The position numbers were made by a program, and so were the translations under genes. DNA of 49,274 bases, from positions 1 through 49,274 of the forward strand of contig SHZY01000026.1 in assembly GCA_009692065.1 (NCBI GenBank), written 5' to 3'. The stretch is from Gemmataceae bacterium. Lineage in GTDB: Bacteria; Planctomycetota; Planctomycetia; Gemmatales; Gemmataceae. Positions 15,613-25,001 of this stretch are shown here, in pieces (position 1 is the stretch's first letter; every line of letters begins with the position of its first letter). The notes beneath the pieces were generated by a model. That model was given only the letters and a program-made list of their open reading frames with translations. It was not told the DNA's origin and searched no databases.

Positions 15613-18084
15613 TCACTTCTTGATATCAATCTTCGCCACGAACACGCGCTGTCGGTCGCCAGACATGTAGAGTTCCTCCAGCAGCGTATCGAGCTTGACC
15701 GGGACTTCACGCAGGCCCCCTTGCGGCTGCCCGTTGACGAAGAGGGCGAGCGGGTTCGTCAGATCCATCATGCCGGGCGTTATCCAGAAGGTCACCTCCT
15801 TCAGGCCGCTGAAACGCAGATAGGCCTTGGTGACGATCCGCGCCTTGCCATCCTTGTCCAGTTTGTTTTCGACTTTAAGCTCTCCCTGGAAAGTCGCCGG
15901 CACAAAACCGGCGGGCGGCAGTTGGGCGGCGCCGGGATCCCAACGGCAGCGAATCTCGACCCCCTCAGCTCTGAGCCAATAGAACGAGTTGTCGGTGCTG
16001 CGTGTCGAGCGGAACTCTTCCCACAGGCCGCCGATGCCGGGCCGGGCCTTTCCCATTTCCTTGAGCGGGGATTGGCGTTTCTTCTTGCTCATCCAGGTGA
16101 GCATCTTCGGCACTTCCTCGCTGAACCACTCGGAGGATCGGCCCTTGTATTCAACGTAAATATTGGCATAGGGCTCGCGCGTCCAGCGATCCTTGAAGAG
16201 AGCGCGGATGTGTATCGGATGGTCGGCATTGCGGCTGCCCTCGATGATGTAGAACGGCACGTACTGCGCGTTGGGCCAATAGAAGCGACGCGTGAACGGC
16301 GACAAAGCGCCGCACATCGGCGCCGCGCCCGCGAAAAGATCGGGATGGCCCAGGGCGACGTCGAAAGCGAGGGTGCCGCCGTCCTCGAAGCCGAACAGGA
16401 ATGCGCGATCGGAATCGATGTTGAGACGCCGGCGTAGATCGCGCAACGTGTCGCACACCAGCGCGTGCTGCTTGGGGCCGACGGGGGGCAGCTTGCCCTT
16501 CAACATGTTCTTGCCCGTCAGAATCGGGGCGGCCAGGATGAACCCGTTCTTTGCCCCCTCCTCCGCGAAACGCTTGAGCGTGTCCGCGGCGCTGTCGCGA
16601 CCGCTGTGCAGTAGGATCAAGACCGGGTAAGATCGCTGAGGATGGTAGTCCGGCGGTAACTGCACATGATATGACCCGCCGCCCCCCTCAGGAACATCGA
16701 TCTTGATCGCTTGCGGCTTGTTGTTGACGAGCATGGGATCGTGGGCGGGCGGTGGCAGCAGGCCCACGAGCTTGACCAGCACATCGATCGGCAGATCGTT
16801 CTCGTTCTTGGGCTCCTTGAACGCGGTGAGCAGGTTCACACGCTGGCCCTCGATGTCGTTCTTCAGATATTCCAGGAGGAAGGTGCGGGCGCGGGCCAGC
16901 TTCAGGGCCCCCTTCGTGTCCGGCTCCGCAGCCTGGGGGCCTTGCAGCCAGCTGGTGATCGCCAGAGCCAGCACTTCCTCAGCGCTCTGCTGCTGCTTCT
17001 TCTGCCCTTTGCGATTGTTGTCGTACTGCTCGGCGAACTCCAGAAACGTCTTGAGCCGGCCAACCGTGTCGTGGTTGAGTTCCTCGACGATGTACTCGGT
17101 CCGCAGCGTCCAGAGTTTCGGGTTCTTCGTCAGGCCCGGCAACTGCTTCAAGTACGTCTTGGCCTGGTCCAACTCGGTCTTGATCTTCTCGTACTTGGTC
17201 TTCAGGTCCAGCACCTTGAGCCGATGCGCGGGCGAAATGATCTTGTCGGCCCCGAGCCGATCGAAGGCTTCGAGTAGTTCGATTGCCTCGAGCGGTTGGC
17301 CAACATTGGCCGCCCTCTCGATGCTTTCCACCTGCCGCCCTGCGCGTTCCTTGCGCAGTTTTTCGAGCTGATCTTGCGCGGGCTTCTTGTCTTTAGGGAA
17401 GGCGTTGATGATGCTGACCAGCTCCTTCTCCGCCTCATCGAACCAGCCCGCCTCCTGCTGGAATCGCGCGATTTGCATGAACTTCTGCCACTCCTTCAAA
17501 TCCTTCCAGCCGGGCAACTCGTTGAAGGAAGTCAGCAGGATTGGTCGAATTGCTTCGGGGCCAAGCTCCTGCGCGAAAAATCTCATGGGCAACTGGTATT
17601 CGGTGGTGACGACATGGATCCAATGCGACGAGAACGTATGAATCCTTTGCGTCATCTCGATACGTGTGCCCTTGTCCGTGCGGGCGCCCACGGTGCGAAC
17701 GCCACGGTCGCTCCACTTCGAGGGCGTGTCGAAGGTCCAAGTCGGCCCGACCTGCAGTCTCGCGTTGTTGAAATTGAGCCGTTTGACCTCCATCGGCTGC
17801 AGCACTTCTTCGGGCTTGAGCTGTATGACCTTCTGCACGTTGGTGGGGCTGAAGAGAATGTCACGCACATCGTCATCGATGAAGAATTCGCCCGAAGGGA
17901 TCGGGAATGGCCGACCGGTGGCGTGATCCCAGATGACCGTGCCGCGCTGCTCCTTGACCTTGCCCTTGATGAAATAGCCATCCTTGTAGATGACGATGGC
18001 GTCGCGCCGATCCGCTTGCGCGAATGCGCCGACCGGCAGGGCCGCCAAAATCAGTCCACCCATCCACCAGCGTAAATGCGTCAT
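15613..18084 (-). CDS. Secreted protein with a C-terminal alpha/beta-hydrolase-like domain, probably inactive
   Basis: An 823-residue protein with a signal peptide (MTHLRWWMGGLILAALPVGAFAQ). The N-terminal 450 residues are Lys-rich and partly helical, with an early KDGYFIKGKVKE segment. An esterase/prolyl-oligopeptidase-like domain follows: YPVLILLHSGRDSAADTL, then RAFLFGFEDGGTLAFDVAL, then YKGRSSEWFSEEVPKML. The nucleophile elbow GxSxGG reads GFEDGG, with no Ser, and the usual catalytic His (GHxWF) reads SSEWF. The fold seems kept but the triad lost, suggesting a binding role. The ATG at 18084 is set by the signal peptide; the frame continues slightly upstream. Confidence 0.75.
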   Translation of the reverse strand: MTHLRWWMGGLILAALPVGAFAQADRRDAIVIYKDGYFIKGKVKEQRGTVIWDHATGRPFPIPSGEFFIDDDVRDILFSPTNVQKVIQLKPEEVLQPMEVKRLNFNNARLQVGPTWTFDTPSKWSDRGVRTVGARTDKGTRIEMTQRIHTFSSHWIHVVTTEYQLPMRFFAQELGPEAIRPILLTSFNELPGWKDLKEWQKFMQIARFQQEAGWFDEAEKELVSIINAFPKDKKPAQDQLEKLRKERAGRQVESIERAANVGQPLEAIELLEAFDRLGADKIISPAHRLKVLDLKTKYEKIKTELDQAKTYLKQLPGLTKNPKLWTLRTEYIVEELNHDTVGRLKTFLEFAEQYDNNRKGQKKQQQSAEEVLALAITSWLQGPQAAEPDTKGALKLARARTFLLEYLKNDIEGQRVNLLTAFKEPKNENDLPIDVLVKLVGLLPPPAHDPMLVNNKPQAIKIDVPEGGGGSYHVQLPPDYHPQRSYPVLILLHSGRDSAADTLKRFAEEGAKNGFILAAPILTGKNMLKGKLPPVGPKQHALVCDTLRDLRRRLNIDSDRAFLFGFEDGGTLAFDVALGHPDLFAGAAPMCGALSPFTRRFYWPNAQYVPFYIIEGSRNADHPIHIRALFKDRWTREPYANIYVEYKGRSSEWFSEEVPKMLTWMSKKKRQSPLKEMGKARPGIGGLWEEFRSTRSTDNSFYWLRAEGVEIRCRWDPGAAQLPPAGFVPATFQGELKVENKLDKDGKARIVTKAYLRFSGLKEVTFWITPGMMDLTNPLALFVNGQPQGGLREVPVKLDTLLEELYMSGDRQRVFVAKIDIKK

Positions 18085-18268
18085 GGAATACCTCGCCGCC
18101 TGCACCCGCGGCATCGCGGCTCTTCCCCAAAATTTGGCAGCGCTCTTTCAGCTGTAGCTACTACAATTTTCCTCGATACACCGCGATGTTGCAAGGTAGT
18201 TGTTGCAAGAAAGCCCAAGGTTGGCGAGAATACGCTGACCCTTGTAGGGTGCCAATCGAGAGTGACGT

Positions 18269-18808
18269 ATGCCGATTCGATTTCGCTGTGCGTACTGCAA
18301 CCAGTTGATGGGGATTTCGCGCAAGAAGGCGGGGACGGTGGTCCGCTGCCCCAAATGCGCGGGCGAGATCATCGTGCCGACGCCGGACGGCGCCCAAGAG
18401 CCCGAAGATGCCGCCTACCAGCAGGCGGGACCCGGCGCGCTCGAGGACATGAACATCGAGCAAATTCTCAAGCAACCCGAGACGGCGCCGGCCGTGGTTC
18501 CGCCGCCCGAGGAGAGAGCCCCGGCGGCGCCGCCGATCGCCGCGATGCCGCCGGAACTAGCCCCACCACCTCCCGCCCCTGTTGAACCGCCGCGCCGCGT
18601 CGGCTTGTTCTTGTCGTTGGGTATGCTCCTTGTTTCATCTGGTGTGGTCGTCCTGTTGTTGATATTGATGTTTGTTTTTGGCCTGATCATCGGCAAGCAC
18701 CTCGGGCTCGCCGAGAAAAAATCCACGGCGGGTCTCTTCCCTTCCCCCAGCCATGCGCGCGGGGCGGCTGTCCTTCATTCTTCCCTCTCCCCTCCGGGGG
18801 AGTTTTGA
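18269..18808 (+). CDS. Zinc-ribbon membrane protein
   Basis: A protein of up to 179 residues. The N-terminal zinc ribbon has CAYC (residues 7-10) and CPKC (about 31-34), a form common at the start of planctomycete membrane proteins. A Pro/Ala/Glu-rich linker follows, then one transmembrane helix (LFLSLGMLLVSSGVVVLLLI onward). The last 25 residues (SPSHARGAAVLHSSLSPPGEF) appear to be translated repeat sequence, so the original end may have been shortly after the LGLAEKK segment. The function is unknown. Confidence 0.65.
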   Translation: MPIRFRCAYCNQLMGISRKKAGTVVRCPKCAGEIIVPTPDGAQEPEDAAYQQAGPGALEDMNIEQILKQPETAPAVVPPPEERAPAAPPIAAMPPELAPPPPAPVEPPRRVGLFLSLGMLLVSSGVVVLLLILMFVFGLIIGKHLGLAEKKSTAGLFPSPSHARGAAVLHSSLSPPGEF

Positions 18809-19035
18809 AGCTGCGCTTTTCTGGCCCCGAAGGGGCTCCAACAAATCAGCCCAGGGCAACGCCCTGGGGAACCGGATCAGCAACCAACCGAGCCCTGTAA
18901 GGGCGTAACACGGCGAGGTGCCGACATTTGTGATGCCCTTTCAGGGCGACCACACTAGGGCCTGACGCGAACCCAGGGCGTTGCCCTGGGCTGATTTGTT
19001 GCCGCACCTTCGGTGCTCCGAAAAAAGCGCAACTT
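18808..19035. repeat. Large inverted repeat AACAAATCAGCCCAGGGCAACGCC family
   Basis: Arms at about 18808-18870 and 18970-19035 share AAATCAGCCCAGGGC-AACGCCCTGGG and GCGCTTTT/AAAAGCGC blocks. Inside are two short CCCT-GTAAGGGC and CCCTTTCAGGGC hairpins. It fills the gap between the convergent zinc-ribbon and DHPS-like genes. No gene was seen in it. Confidence 0.9.
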
Positions 19036-19066
19036 CCAATCGCGGGAGAGGGGAGCAACCCGCCGG

Positions 19067-20431
19067 CTAACTGCTATGGGCGTTCATTTCCGGCACTGTC
19101 AAGAACCCCCAGCGCAGCGCCTGGTCCTGCACGTAGTTCTTGCCCAGCGTCAACGCCGTCAGCGCCTTGGCCAATTCGTAGCCCAGGTAGAAGGCATGAG
19201 CGGGCTCGATTTCCGTGCGTTTCAGCATCTCGGCAAACAACTCGAACGGGTCGGTGCCTTGCAGCCACATTTCGGCATTGATGACGTGCAGCCGGCCGCG
19301 CTCCGCGAACAGGCGGAAGTTACGATCGCGCACGCTGGCCGCCAATTCCTTGAGCGTCTCCTCGCCGTGCGCGCGCAGCTTCGGATCACGCAACAGAATC
19401 AAGTTCGGCTCGCGGCGTTTCGGCAGCAACTTTTCCGTACACGCAAAATGCACGAGCCGGCGGGCCAGGTCCAGCTCGCGCACGCTGCTCGACGCCCAGT
19501 TGATAACCTCGGTCGTCAGCACGCTGCGGATGCCCAACTCCTGGCAGAAGCCGAGTAGAAGCACGTTGACCCCCGCGGAGTCGGCATCGGTCAACTCCGT
19601 GAGGTTGCCGACGCCCATCATCATCTCGATTTCGGGATATTGCTTGCGCGTTGACAAATAGCGGCCCAGCGATTCCGCGAATCCAAAGGCAATCGGTTCG
19701 AGTACCGGATCGATGCGGAAGCGGACGCCGTGGGTTTGCAGGAACTCGATGGTGTCCGCAAGCCCTTCGCACTGGGCCGGCGTATCGGGGACGGCGACGA
19801 CCTCGCAGCCCCAATCGCACGCCGCGGCACGGTTGGCGCCATTGACGCTCAGAACCAGTTCAGCGCCGGCCTTGGCGGCAAAGGCGGCTTCGTGCGGATT
19901 GAAACTGTCGAGCGAGACGCGAATCCCTTCATCGCGCAGTGCCTTGACGACATCGCTGCCGCCGGTCCAAATTGCACCGGGATCGCAGCCCAGATCGATG
20001 ACGTCGGCGCCGTCGGCCTTGGCTTTGCGCGCGATCGTCCGGATCTCGGCCAGCGTCAGGCGCGGCGCGTGATTGATCTCGGCGAGGATTTCGATGTCGT
20101 ACTTGCCGTACGCCGCGCCGCTTTTGTCGGCAGCGCCGAAGTAGTCGGGCAGGTCGCGCAGGTCGTCGGGTCCTTTTTCGATGGTCCGTTCCCCCCACGC
20201 TTGGCGCAATACGCCCAAGTCGCCGTTGCACTGGCCGGGCAAGAGGATGCGTTCGATGCCCGCCCCGGGCGTGAAATGGGCGGCAATCCACGGCGTCGTC
20301 GCCAGGGCCGCCACGGTGATCGGCAGCACGACGACGGAATAATCGAACCCGACGCGCGGCGCCAGGTCGGCCAGCATGCGCCGCAGCGCCGGCTCCGCCA
20401 GTTTGCCCGTCATGAAGAGGATGTGCGGCAT
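19067..20431 (-). CDS. Dihydropteroate-synthase-like protein (DUF6513 type), C1/H4MPT-linked
   Basis: A 454-residue protein. The N-terminal region (MPHILFMTGKLAEPALRRML, LPITVAALATTPWI) matches the extra domain of the DHPS-related proteins found with tetrahydromethanopterin-dependent formaldehyde oxidation genes in methylotrophs and planctomycetes. A pterin-binding TIM barrel follows: ADVIDLGCDPGAIWTG (DHPS-like), VSLDSFNPHE, LVLSVNGANRAAA and FRIDPVLEPIAFGF. The product reaction is not established. No H4MPT-pathway dehydrogenase is seen in the window, so the pathway link rests on family knowledge. Confidence 0.75.
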   Translation of the reverse strand: MPHILFMTGKLAEPALRRMLADLAPRVGFDYSVVVLPITVAALATTPWIAAHFTPGAGIERILLPGQCNGDLGVLRQAWGERTIEKGPDDLRDLPDYFGAADKSGAAYGKYDIEILAEINHAPRLTLAEIRTIARKAKADGADVIDLGCDPGAIWTGGSDVVKALRDEGIRVSLDSFNPHEAAFAAKAGAELVLSVNGANRAAACDWGCEVVAVPDTPAQCEGLADTIEFLQTHGVRFRIDPVLEPIAFGFAESLGRYLSTRKQYPEIEMMMGVGNLTELTDADSAGVNVLLLGFCQELGIRSVLTTEVINWASSSVRELDLARRLVHFACTEKLLPKRREPNLILLRDPKLRAHGEETLKELAASVRDRNFRLFAERGRLHVINAEMWLQGTDPFELFAEMLKRTEIEPAHAFYLGYELAKALTALTLGKNYVQDQALRWGFLTVPEMNAHSS

Positions 20432-20435
20432 GGTA

Positions 20436-20508
20436 ACTCAGGAGTCAGGAGTCAGAAATCGTCAACATTCTTCACTGACCCCTGACTCCTGACCCCTGAC
20501 TCCTGACC
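20436..20508. repeat. CAGGAGTCAGG / CCTGACTCCTG repeat tract
   Basis: Inverted copies of GGAGTCAGGAGTCAG and CTGACCCCTGACTCCTGACC lie between the DHPS-like and ABC permease genes. The tract abuts the TAA stop of the permease. Similar tracts occur at 10863-10885, 28358-28442 and 29665-29805. Confidence 0.85.
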
Positions 20509-22593
20509 TTAATCGTTGATCAACTCCTCGCGGCGCGTGATGCGGCGGAATGTCGGCGCCAGGATGCCGAACCACAGGATCACGCACGCCATCGCCCACA
20601 GGAACAGGCCAAAGATACTGAAGCCGACGACCTCCCAGTACCACCAGTCGCCGACGCGATTGAATCCCATCATGCCGAAGTCGTCGACGTCCTTCCAGGA
20701 GAAGGTAAAAACAAAGAACACAGCGGGGGGCGTGACGCCCGCCTGGAACTTCATCAGGTACTCGCCAACCTTGGCCATCGCCTCGGCCGCCGCCTCATTG
20801 CCCGGCCCGCGGTTGAGGCCGAACAGCAGCATGAGCACGCCGAAGGCTGGAAAGCAGACGCAGGAGGTGATGATCCAGTGTCCGCCGCCCAGCACGATCA
20901 ATGTCAGCACCGTCATCACGGTGGCAGCCAGCGACGACTTGCAGTACATGGAAAACGTCAGGCCGATCATGGTGACCACGACCGAATAGACGAAACAGGC
21001 CGCCAGGATCAGCGGCACGCCGAGCGGATGAACGCCGCCGGTACAAACGGCCAAAGCCAACAGGACGGCAAACCACATCCAGCCGAGTCGCATGCCCAGC
21101 AGATTGCCGACGAGCTTGGCGAGCAGCATCGAATCGGCGCTCATGGGGGTGGTCAAGAGGGAATCGAAGGTGTCGCGCTCGCGTTCGGTCGTGATGCTGG
21201 TGGAGGCGCGCACGCCGACCATCAAGAGAAGCAGACATCCGGTGAAGGTGCCGGCAGTGCGAAACCACCATTTCATCTCCTCGGGAAGGTTCTGCCAGGG
21301 TTGCTGTCGCCCGTCTATGAAGCCCAACGCGTGGTCGCCGACGATCCACAGCCCGCTGCCGAGCGTCACGATCACGAGCACCGACATCGCCAGCCACACC
21401 AGCCAGTTGATCCTGATCCGCCCCTCGATGAAGAATTCCTTCCACAGCATCGGATAACTGCCGACGCTGGGCCGCAGCCAATGGTACCAGCGCACCTTGG
21501 CGGTCGTGCCGGCGCTGGTCTGCTTGAGGGCGATGGCGCGCACGCGGGCGATGCTCCACACGATGCAAACCAGCGCCAGGCTCAGGTGGAACCAGGCATA
21601 GCGCGAGATGATGCCAGGCAACTGGGCCGCCAAGCTTGCGCCCCCGCGGCCGCTGATGGCTTCGATCACCTCGATGATGGCCCAGAGCGGGTTGCCCGCA
21701 TTAAGGACCCAGGCGGCATCGGAAAGTGTCGGCGGCGCCTCGCCAAACCAGATCGGCGCCCCCATCCAGCGGTGGCCGCCCATGCGCATCACCTGGGCGG
21801 TCGAAGCCAGGGCGACATAGGCGACCAGCATCATGTACGTCAGGCTGATCGCATCGCGTGGCTTCTTGAACAACGTCGAGAACAGGATGCTGATGCTGGC
21901 GATGCCGAGCATGGTCAGGCCGATGCCCGCGAATCCCGCGAACACGAGTTCCTCATCGACGCCGCCGATGAATTGCAGGATGCTCAGGATCGGCAGCCCC
22001 GTGATCAAGAGCAGCGACATGTTCGCCAGCCGCGACAGCAGCTTGCTGAGGATGATCTCGCGGTTGCGCAGATCGGTGGCGAGCATGAACTCCAGCGTCT
22101 TGCGGTCCTTTTCCTCGGCAATCGCGCCCGCCACATACGCCGGCGTCAACAGCACGACCAGCGTAAGCTGAATGATGATGAATCCCAGAAAAAACGTTTC
22201 TGCGAGCATGGCCAGATCACGGCGCTGCAACGGTTGGTTCTCGAGGTGCGTACCAACGAAAAGCATCAGGAACATGTAGCAAAGGACCATCAAGAGAAAG
22301 CCCGCATACAGCATACGCATGATGGCGTAGCGCGTGCGACGTGAGGTGCGGATCATGTCGTAGAACAGCACGGGTCCGAAGAGCTTGACCCAGCCTTGCC
22401 GGGTGCAAATGGTCAACGTTGCCCCGTAGACGCACCAGAGGAGCACCGACTGCCAAACCTCCAGCCGCGTCAGGCTCAAGGCCGCGAGTCCCGCTGCGGT
22501 CAGCATGAAGGCCAGCGCCACCAGGCGATCCGGCCACGCCGACCAACCGCCCAACCGCGTCAGCCAGCGTGCCTTCAAATCGAGCAGCGACAT
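20509..22593 (-). CDS. ABC-2-type transporter permease, paralogue A
   Basis: A 694-residue protein with many hydrophobic spans in two ABC-2-like permease halves. The first contains FYDMIRTSRRTRYAIMR, then the conserved cytoplasmic segment IAEEKDRKTLEFMLATDL with ILSKLLSRL. The second contains ERERDTFDSLLTTPMS with LAKLVGNLLG. These are the coupling-helix regions that contact an ATPase. The start at 22593 is chosen for its GCGGAG Shine-Dalgarno and because both paralogues then begin MSL; an ATG five codons upstream is also open. No ATPase gene is adjacent. The gene is 83 bases downstream of its paralogue, across a perfect hairpin. Confidence 0.85.
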   Translation of the reverse strand: MSLLDLKARWLTRLGGWSAWPDRLVALAFMLTAAGLAALSLTRLEVWQSVLLWCVYGATLTICTRQGWVKLFGPVLFYDMIRTSRRTRYAIMRMLYAGFLLMVLCYMFLMLFVGTHLENQPLQRRDLAMLAETFFLGFIIIQLTLVVLLTPAYVAGAIAEEKDRKTLEFMLATDLRNREIILSKLLSRLANMSLLLITGLPILSILQFIGGVDEELVFAGFAGIGLTMLGIASISILFSTLFKKPRDAISLTYMMLVAYVALASTAQVMRMGGHRWMGAPIWFGEAPPTLSDAAWVLNAGNPLWAIIEVIEAISGRGGASLAAQLPGIISRYAWFHLSLALVCIVWSIARVRAIALKQTSAGTTAKVRWYHWLRPSVGSYPMLWKEFFIEGRIRINWLVWLAMSVLVIVTLGSGLWIVGDHALGFIDGRQQPWQNLPEEMKWWFRTAGTFTGCLLLLMVGVRASTSITTERERDTFDSLLTTPMSADSMLLAKLVGNLLGMRLGWMWFAVLLALAVCTGGVHPLGVPLILAACFVYSVVVTMIGLTFSMYCKSSLAATVMTVLTLIVLGGGHWIITSCVCFPAFGVLMLLFGLNRGPGNEAAAEAMAKVGEYLMKFQAGVTPPAVFFVFTFSWKDVDDFGMMGFNRVGDWWYWEVVGFSIFGLFLWAMACVILWFGILAPTFRRITRREELIND

Positions 22594-22608
22594 AGAAATC
22601 TCCGCCAT

Positions 22609-22677
22609 GGTTAGCCGTGACGCATAGCGGAGCGCGGGACGTTCGTCCCCGCGCTCCGCTATGCGTCGCGGCTAACC
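22609..22677. repeat. Near-perfect 33-base-arm hairpin between the two permease genes
   Basis: Arms GGTTAGCCGTGACGCATAGC... (22609-22641) and ...GCTATGCGTCGCGGCTAACC (22645-22677) leave almost no loop. The second arm overlaps the last base of the TAG stop of permease B. Being inside the operon, it may act as an RNA-processing or attenuation structure. Confidence 0.95.
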
Positions 22678-24884
22678 TACTGGTAAATCAGCTCCTCGCG
22701 CCGCGACAGTTCGCGAAACTTCGGCACCAGCACGCCGTGCCAGAGGAACACGCACGCCAACGCCCAGAGAAACACGCCGACCAACGAGAAGTAGAACATC
22801 TGCACATCGACGCTATCCGGCCCGACGCGCTGGCCCAGACCTTGCCACGAGTAGGAAAAATACTGCAAGACAAACGGCGGCGTCATGCCCAGCTCGAACT
22901 GGGCGATATAGCGTACGAAGTCCTCCGGATTGCCGTACCGCATGAAGATCATGGACGGAATCAAGCAGCACAGCCCCATCAGCAGCCAATGTCCGCCGCC
23001 CAGAAAGAGCGTGGTGAGCACGGCCAGCACGGTGGCCCGCAGCGACGATTGACACGCCATCGAAAACCACATGCCGACCATGGTGAAAAAGACCGCGTAA
23101 ACGAACCACGAGCCGATGACGATCGGCACCGCCAAGAGATGCAGCCCGCGCGTCATGAGGGCGATCGCCAGCATGGTGCCGAACCATAACCAGCCCATGC
23201 GCAAGCTCGTCAGACAGCCGAGCAGCTTGCCGGCCAGGATCGCCTCGCAGCTCATGGGCGTCGTCAAGAGGGCGTCGAAGGTGTCGCGCTCCCGCTCCCC
23301 TGTGATGCACGTCGAAGCGCGCACGGCCAGCATCAGCAGCATCAAGCAAGCCACGCCCGTGCCGGCAATGCGGAACCAGGTGTTCATGACCTCGGGCAGC
23401 TCCTGCCAGCCGCCGACGCGAAAGAGAAGAGCCCACACATAGGCGCACAACACCGCCACGCCGGTGCCGAGCGTCAAGACTACCAGCACGATGACGACGC
23501 CCCACGCCACCCAATTGAGCCGCAGGCGACCTTCGATGTGGAGTTCCTTCCAGAGCATGGGCAACTCGCCGATGGCAGGGCGCCGACTCTCGAACCAGCC
23601 AACGCGCTTCGTCGTCCCGCTGGCCGTCTGCTTGAGCGCGATCGCCCGCACCCGCACGATGCTCCAGACGATGCAGACCAGGGAAACAACGCCGTGGAAG
23701 CACGCGTAGTTCCGTAGGAGCACGGGCAGATCCACCGCCAGCGTCGCACGCTCCATGGCAATGGCGATATGGATCATGGCCGCGATCGGATTGCCGGCGT
23801 TCACAACCGACTCGACATCGCCATACGTCAGCGAAGTCACGCCGTACCAGAGGGACTCATTTCTCATCGCCAGGCTCCCGTCCACGAGCCATGCCCCGAA
23901 GGTTGCCAGCGATCCATAGGTGATGATGGTCAAGTAGGTCAAGCCAATGGCGTCGCGCGGCTTCTGGAACAGCGTGGAGAACAGGATGTCGACGCAACCG
24001 ATGCCGAACACCGTGACGCCGGTCCCCGCGAATCCGCTCAACATCAGCTCCGTGTCCACGCCGCCGACGAATTGCAAGATGCTCAGGATCGGCAAGCCCG
24101 TCATCAAGAAGAGCGCCATGTTGCCCAGTCGCGACAGAAGCTTGCTCAGTACGATTTCGTGGTTATTGAGATCGGTGGCGAGCATGAACTCCAGAGTCTT
24201 GCGGTCCTTCTCCTCGGCAATGGCCCCGGCGACATACGCGGGCGTCAACAGCACGACGACGATGACCTGCACGACCATGTACATCAGGAAAAAACTCTGC
24301 GCGAAGAGCGCCGACGCCCGGGCCGCATCGTCCTGGGCGACCTCCAGCTTCGAGTTCCAGTACAAGATGCCCAGCACCAGGCCGACCGCGACAAGGGAAA
24401 GAAAGCCATAGAGCAGCAGCAGAGCCCGCCGCGACGTGAGGATGGTCGTCAGCGTGAACAGCACCGCCAGCGTCAGTAGCAGAAACAGGAGCCCGATCAT
24501 GGCGAACAGCGTGCTGTCGCGATCGTTGTGCCGGTCGGCCATCGCCGTCAGGTACATCACCAGCATGATCGACAAGAGCAAGCTGGCATAGAGAAGCCGC
24601 ATGACGACATAGCGGCTCTGCCGAGCGGTGCGAACCATGTCGTAGAAGAGCACGGGCCCAAAGAGTTGCAACGAACCTTGCCGAGTGCAGATGGCCATCG
24701 CGACGAAGTATGCCGCCCACGCGAACACCGCCTGCCAAAGCGGAACGACCGCACTGAGCCACACGAGCCCGAGGGCGGCGACGAGGAACAGGATGAGGAT
24801 GAGCCGTTCGTGCCAGGAAGCCCGGCTATTGGACCACGCAACCGATTGCCGCAGCCAGTAGATGCCGGACTCGTAAAGGGACAT
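22677..24884 (-). CDS. ABC-2-type transporter permease, paralogue B
   Basis: A 735-residue multi-span protein with the same two-half design as its downstream neighbour. Both share RQGSLQLFGPVLFYDMVR, AGAIAEEKDRKTLEFMLATD, LTGLPILSILQFVGGVD and GERERDTFDALLTTPMS. It has an insert of about 40 residues in the first half (hydrophobic, near RRALLLLYGFLSL). The ATG at 24884 has a GTGGAG Shine-Dalgarno. The two genes clearly arose by duplication and probably form a heterodimeric permease; the ATPase must be encoded elsewhere. The substrate is unknown. Confidence 0.85.
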   Translation of the reverse strand: MSLYESGIYWLRQSVAWSNSRASWHERLILILFLVAALGLVWLSAVVPLWQAVFAWAAYFVAMAICTRQGSLQLFGPVLFYDMVRTARQSRYVVMRLLYASLLLSIMLVMYLTAMADRHNDRDSTLFAMIGLLFLLLTLAVLFTLTTILTSRRALLLLYGFLSLVAVGLVLGILYWNSKLEVAQDDAARASALFAQSFFLMYMVVQVIVVVLLTPAYVAGAIAEEKDRKTLEFMLATDLNNHEIVLSKLLSRLGNMALFLMTGLPILSILQFVGGVDTELMLSGFAGTGVTVFGIGCVDILFSTLFQKPRDAIGLTYLTIITYGSLATFGAWLVDGSLAMRNESLWYGVTSLTYGDVESVVNAGNPIAAMIHIAIAMERATLAVDLPVLLRNYACFHGVVSLVCIVWSIVRVRAIALKQTASGTTKRVGWFESRRPAIGELPMLWKELHIEGRLRLNWVAWGVVIVLVVLTLGTGVAVLCAYVWALLFRVGGWQELPEVMNTWFRIAGTGVACLMLLMLAVRASTCITGERERDTFDALLTTPMSCEAILAGKLLGCLTSLRMGWLWFGTMLAIALMTRGLHLLAVPIVIGSWFVYAVFFTMVGMWFSMACQSSLRATVLAVLTTLFLGGGHWLLMGLCCLIPSMIFMRYGNPEDFVRYIAQFELGMTPPFVLQYFSYSWQGLGQRVGPDSVDVQMFYFSLVGVFLWALACVFLWHGVLVPKFRELSRREELIYQ

Positions 24885-25001
24885 AGCGCACTCCACCCCG
24901 GTCGCAACGCCTTCTCAGTGTAAAGCGAGGTGGGAGCATCGGCAAAGGAAATCTGGGGGGTGGTGAGCGAACCGGAGGCGATTGCGACCGGAGGGACGCA
25001 A

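Noticed and set aside
20878..22344. 488-codon frame antisense to permease A
   Set aside because: Overlaps a clear ABC permease; low-complexity Gln/His/Arg-rich shadow frame.
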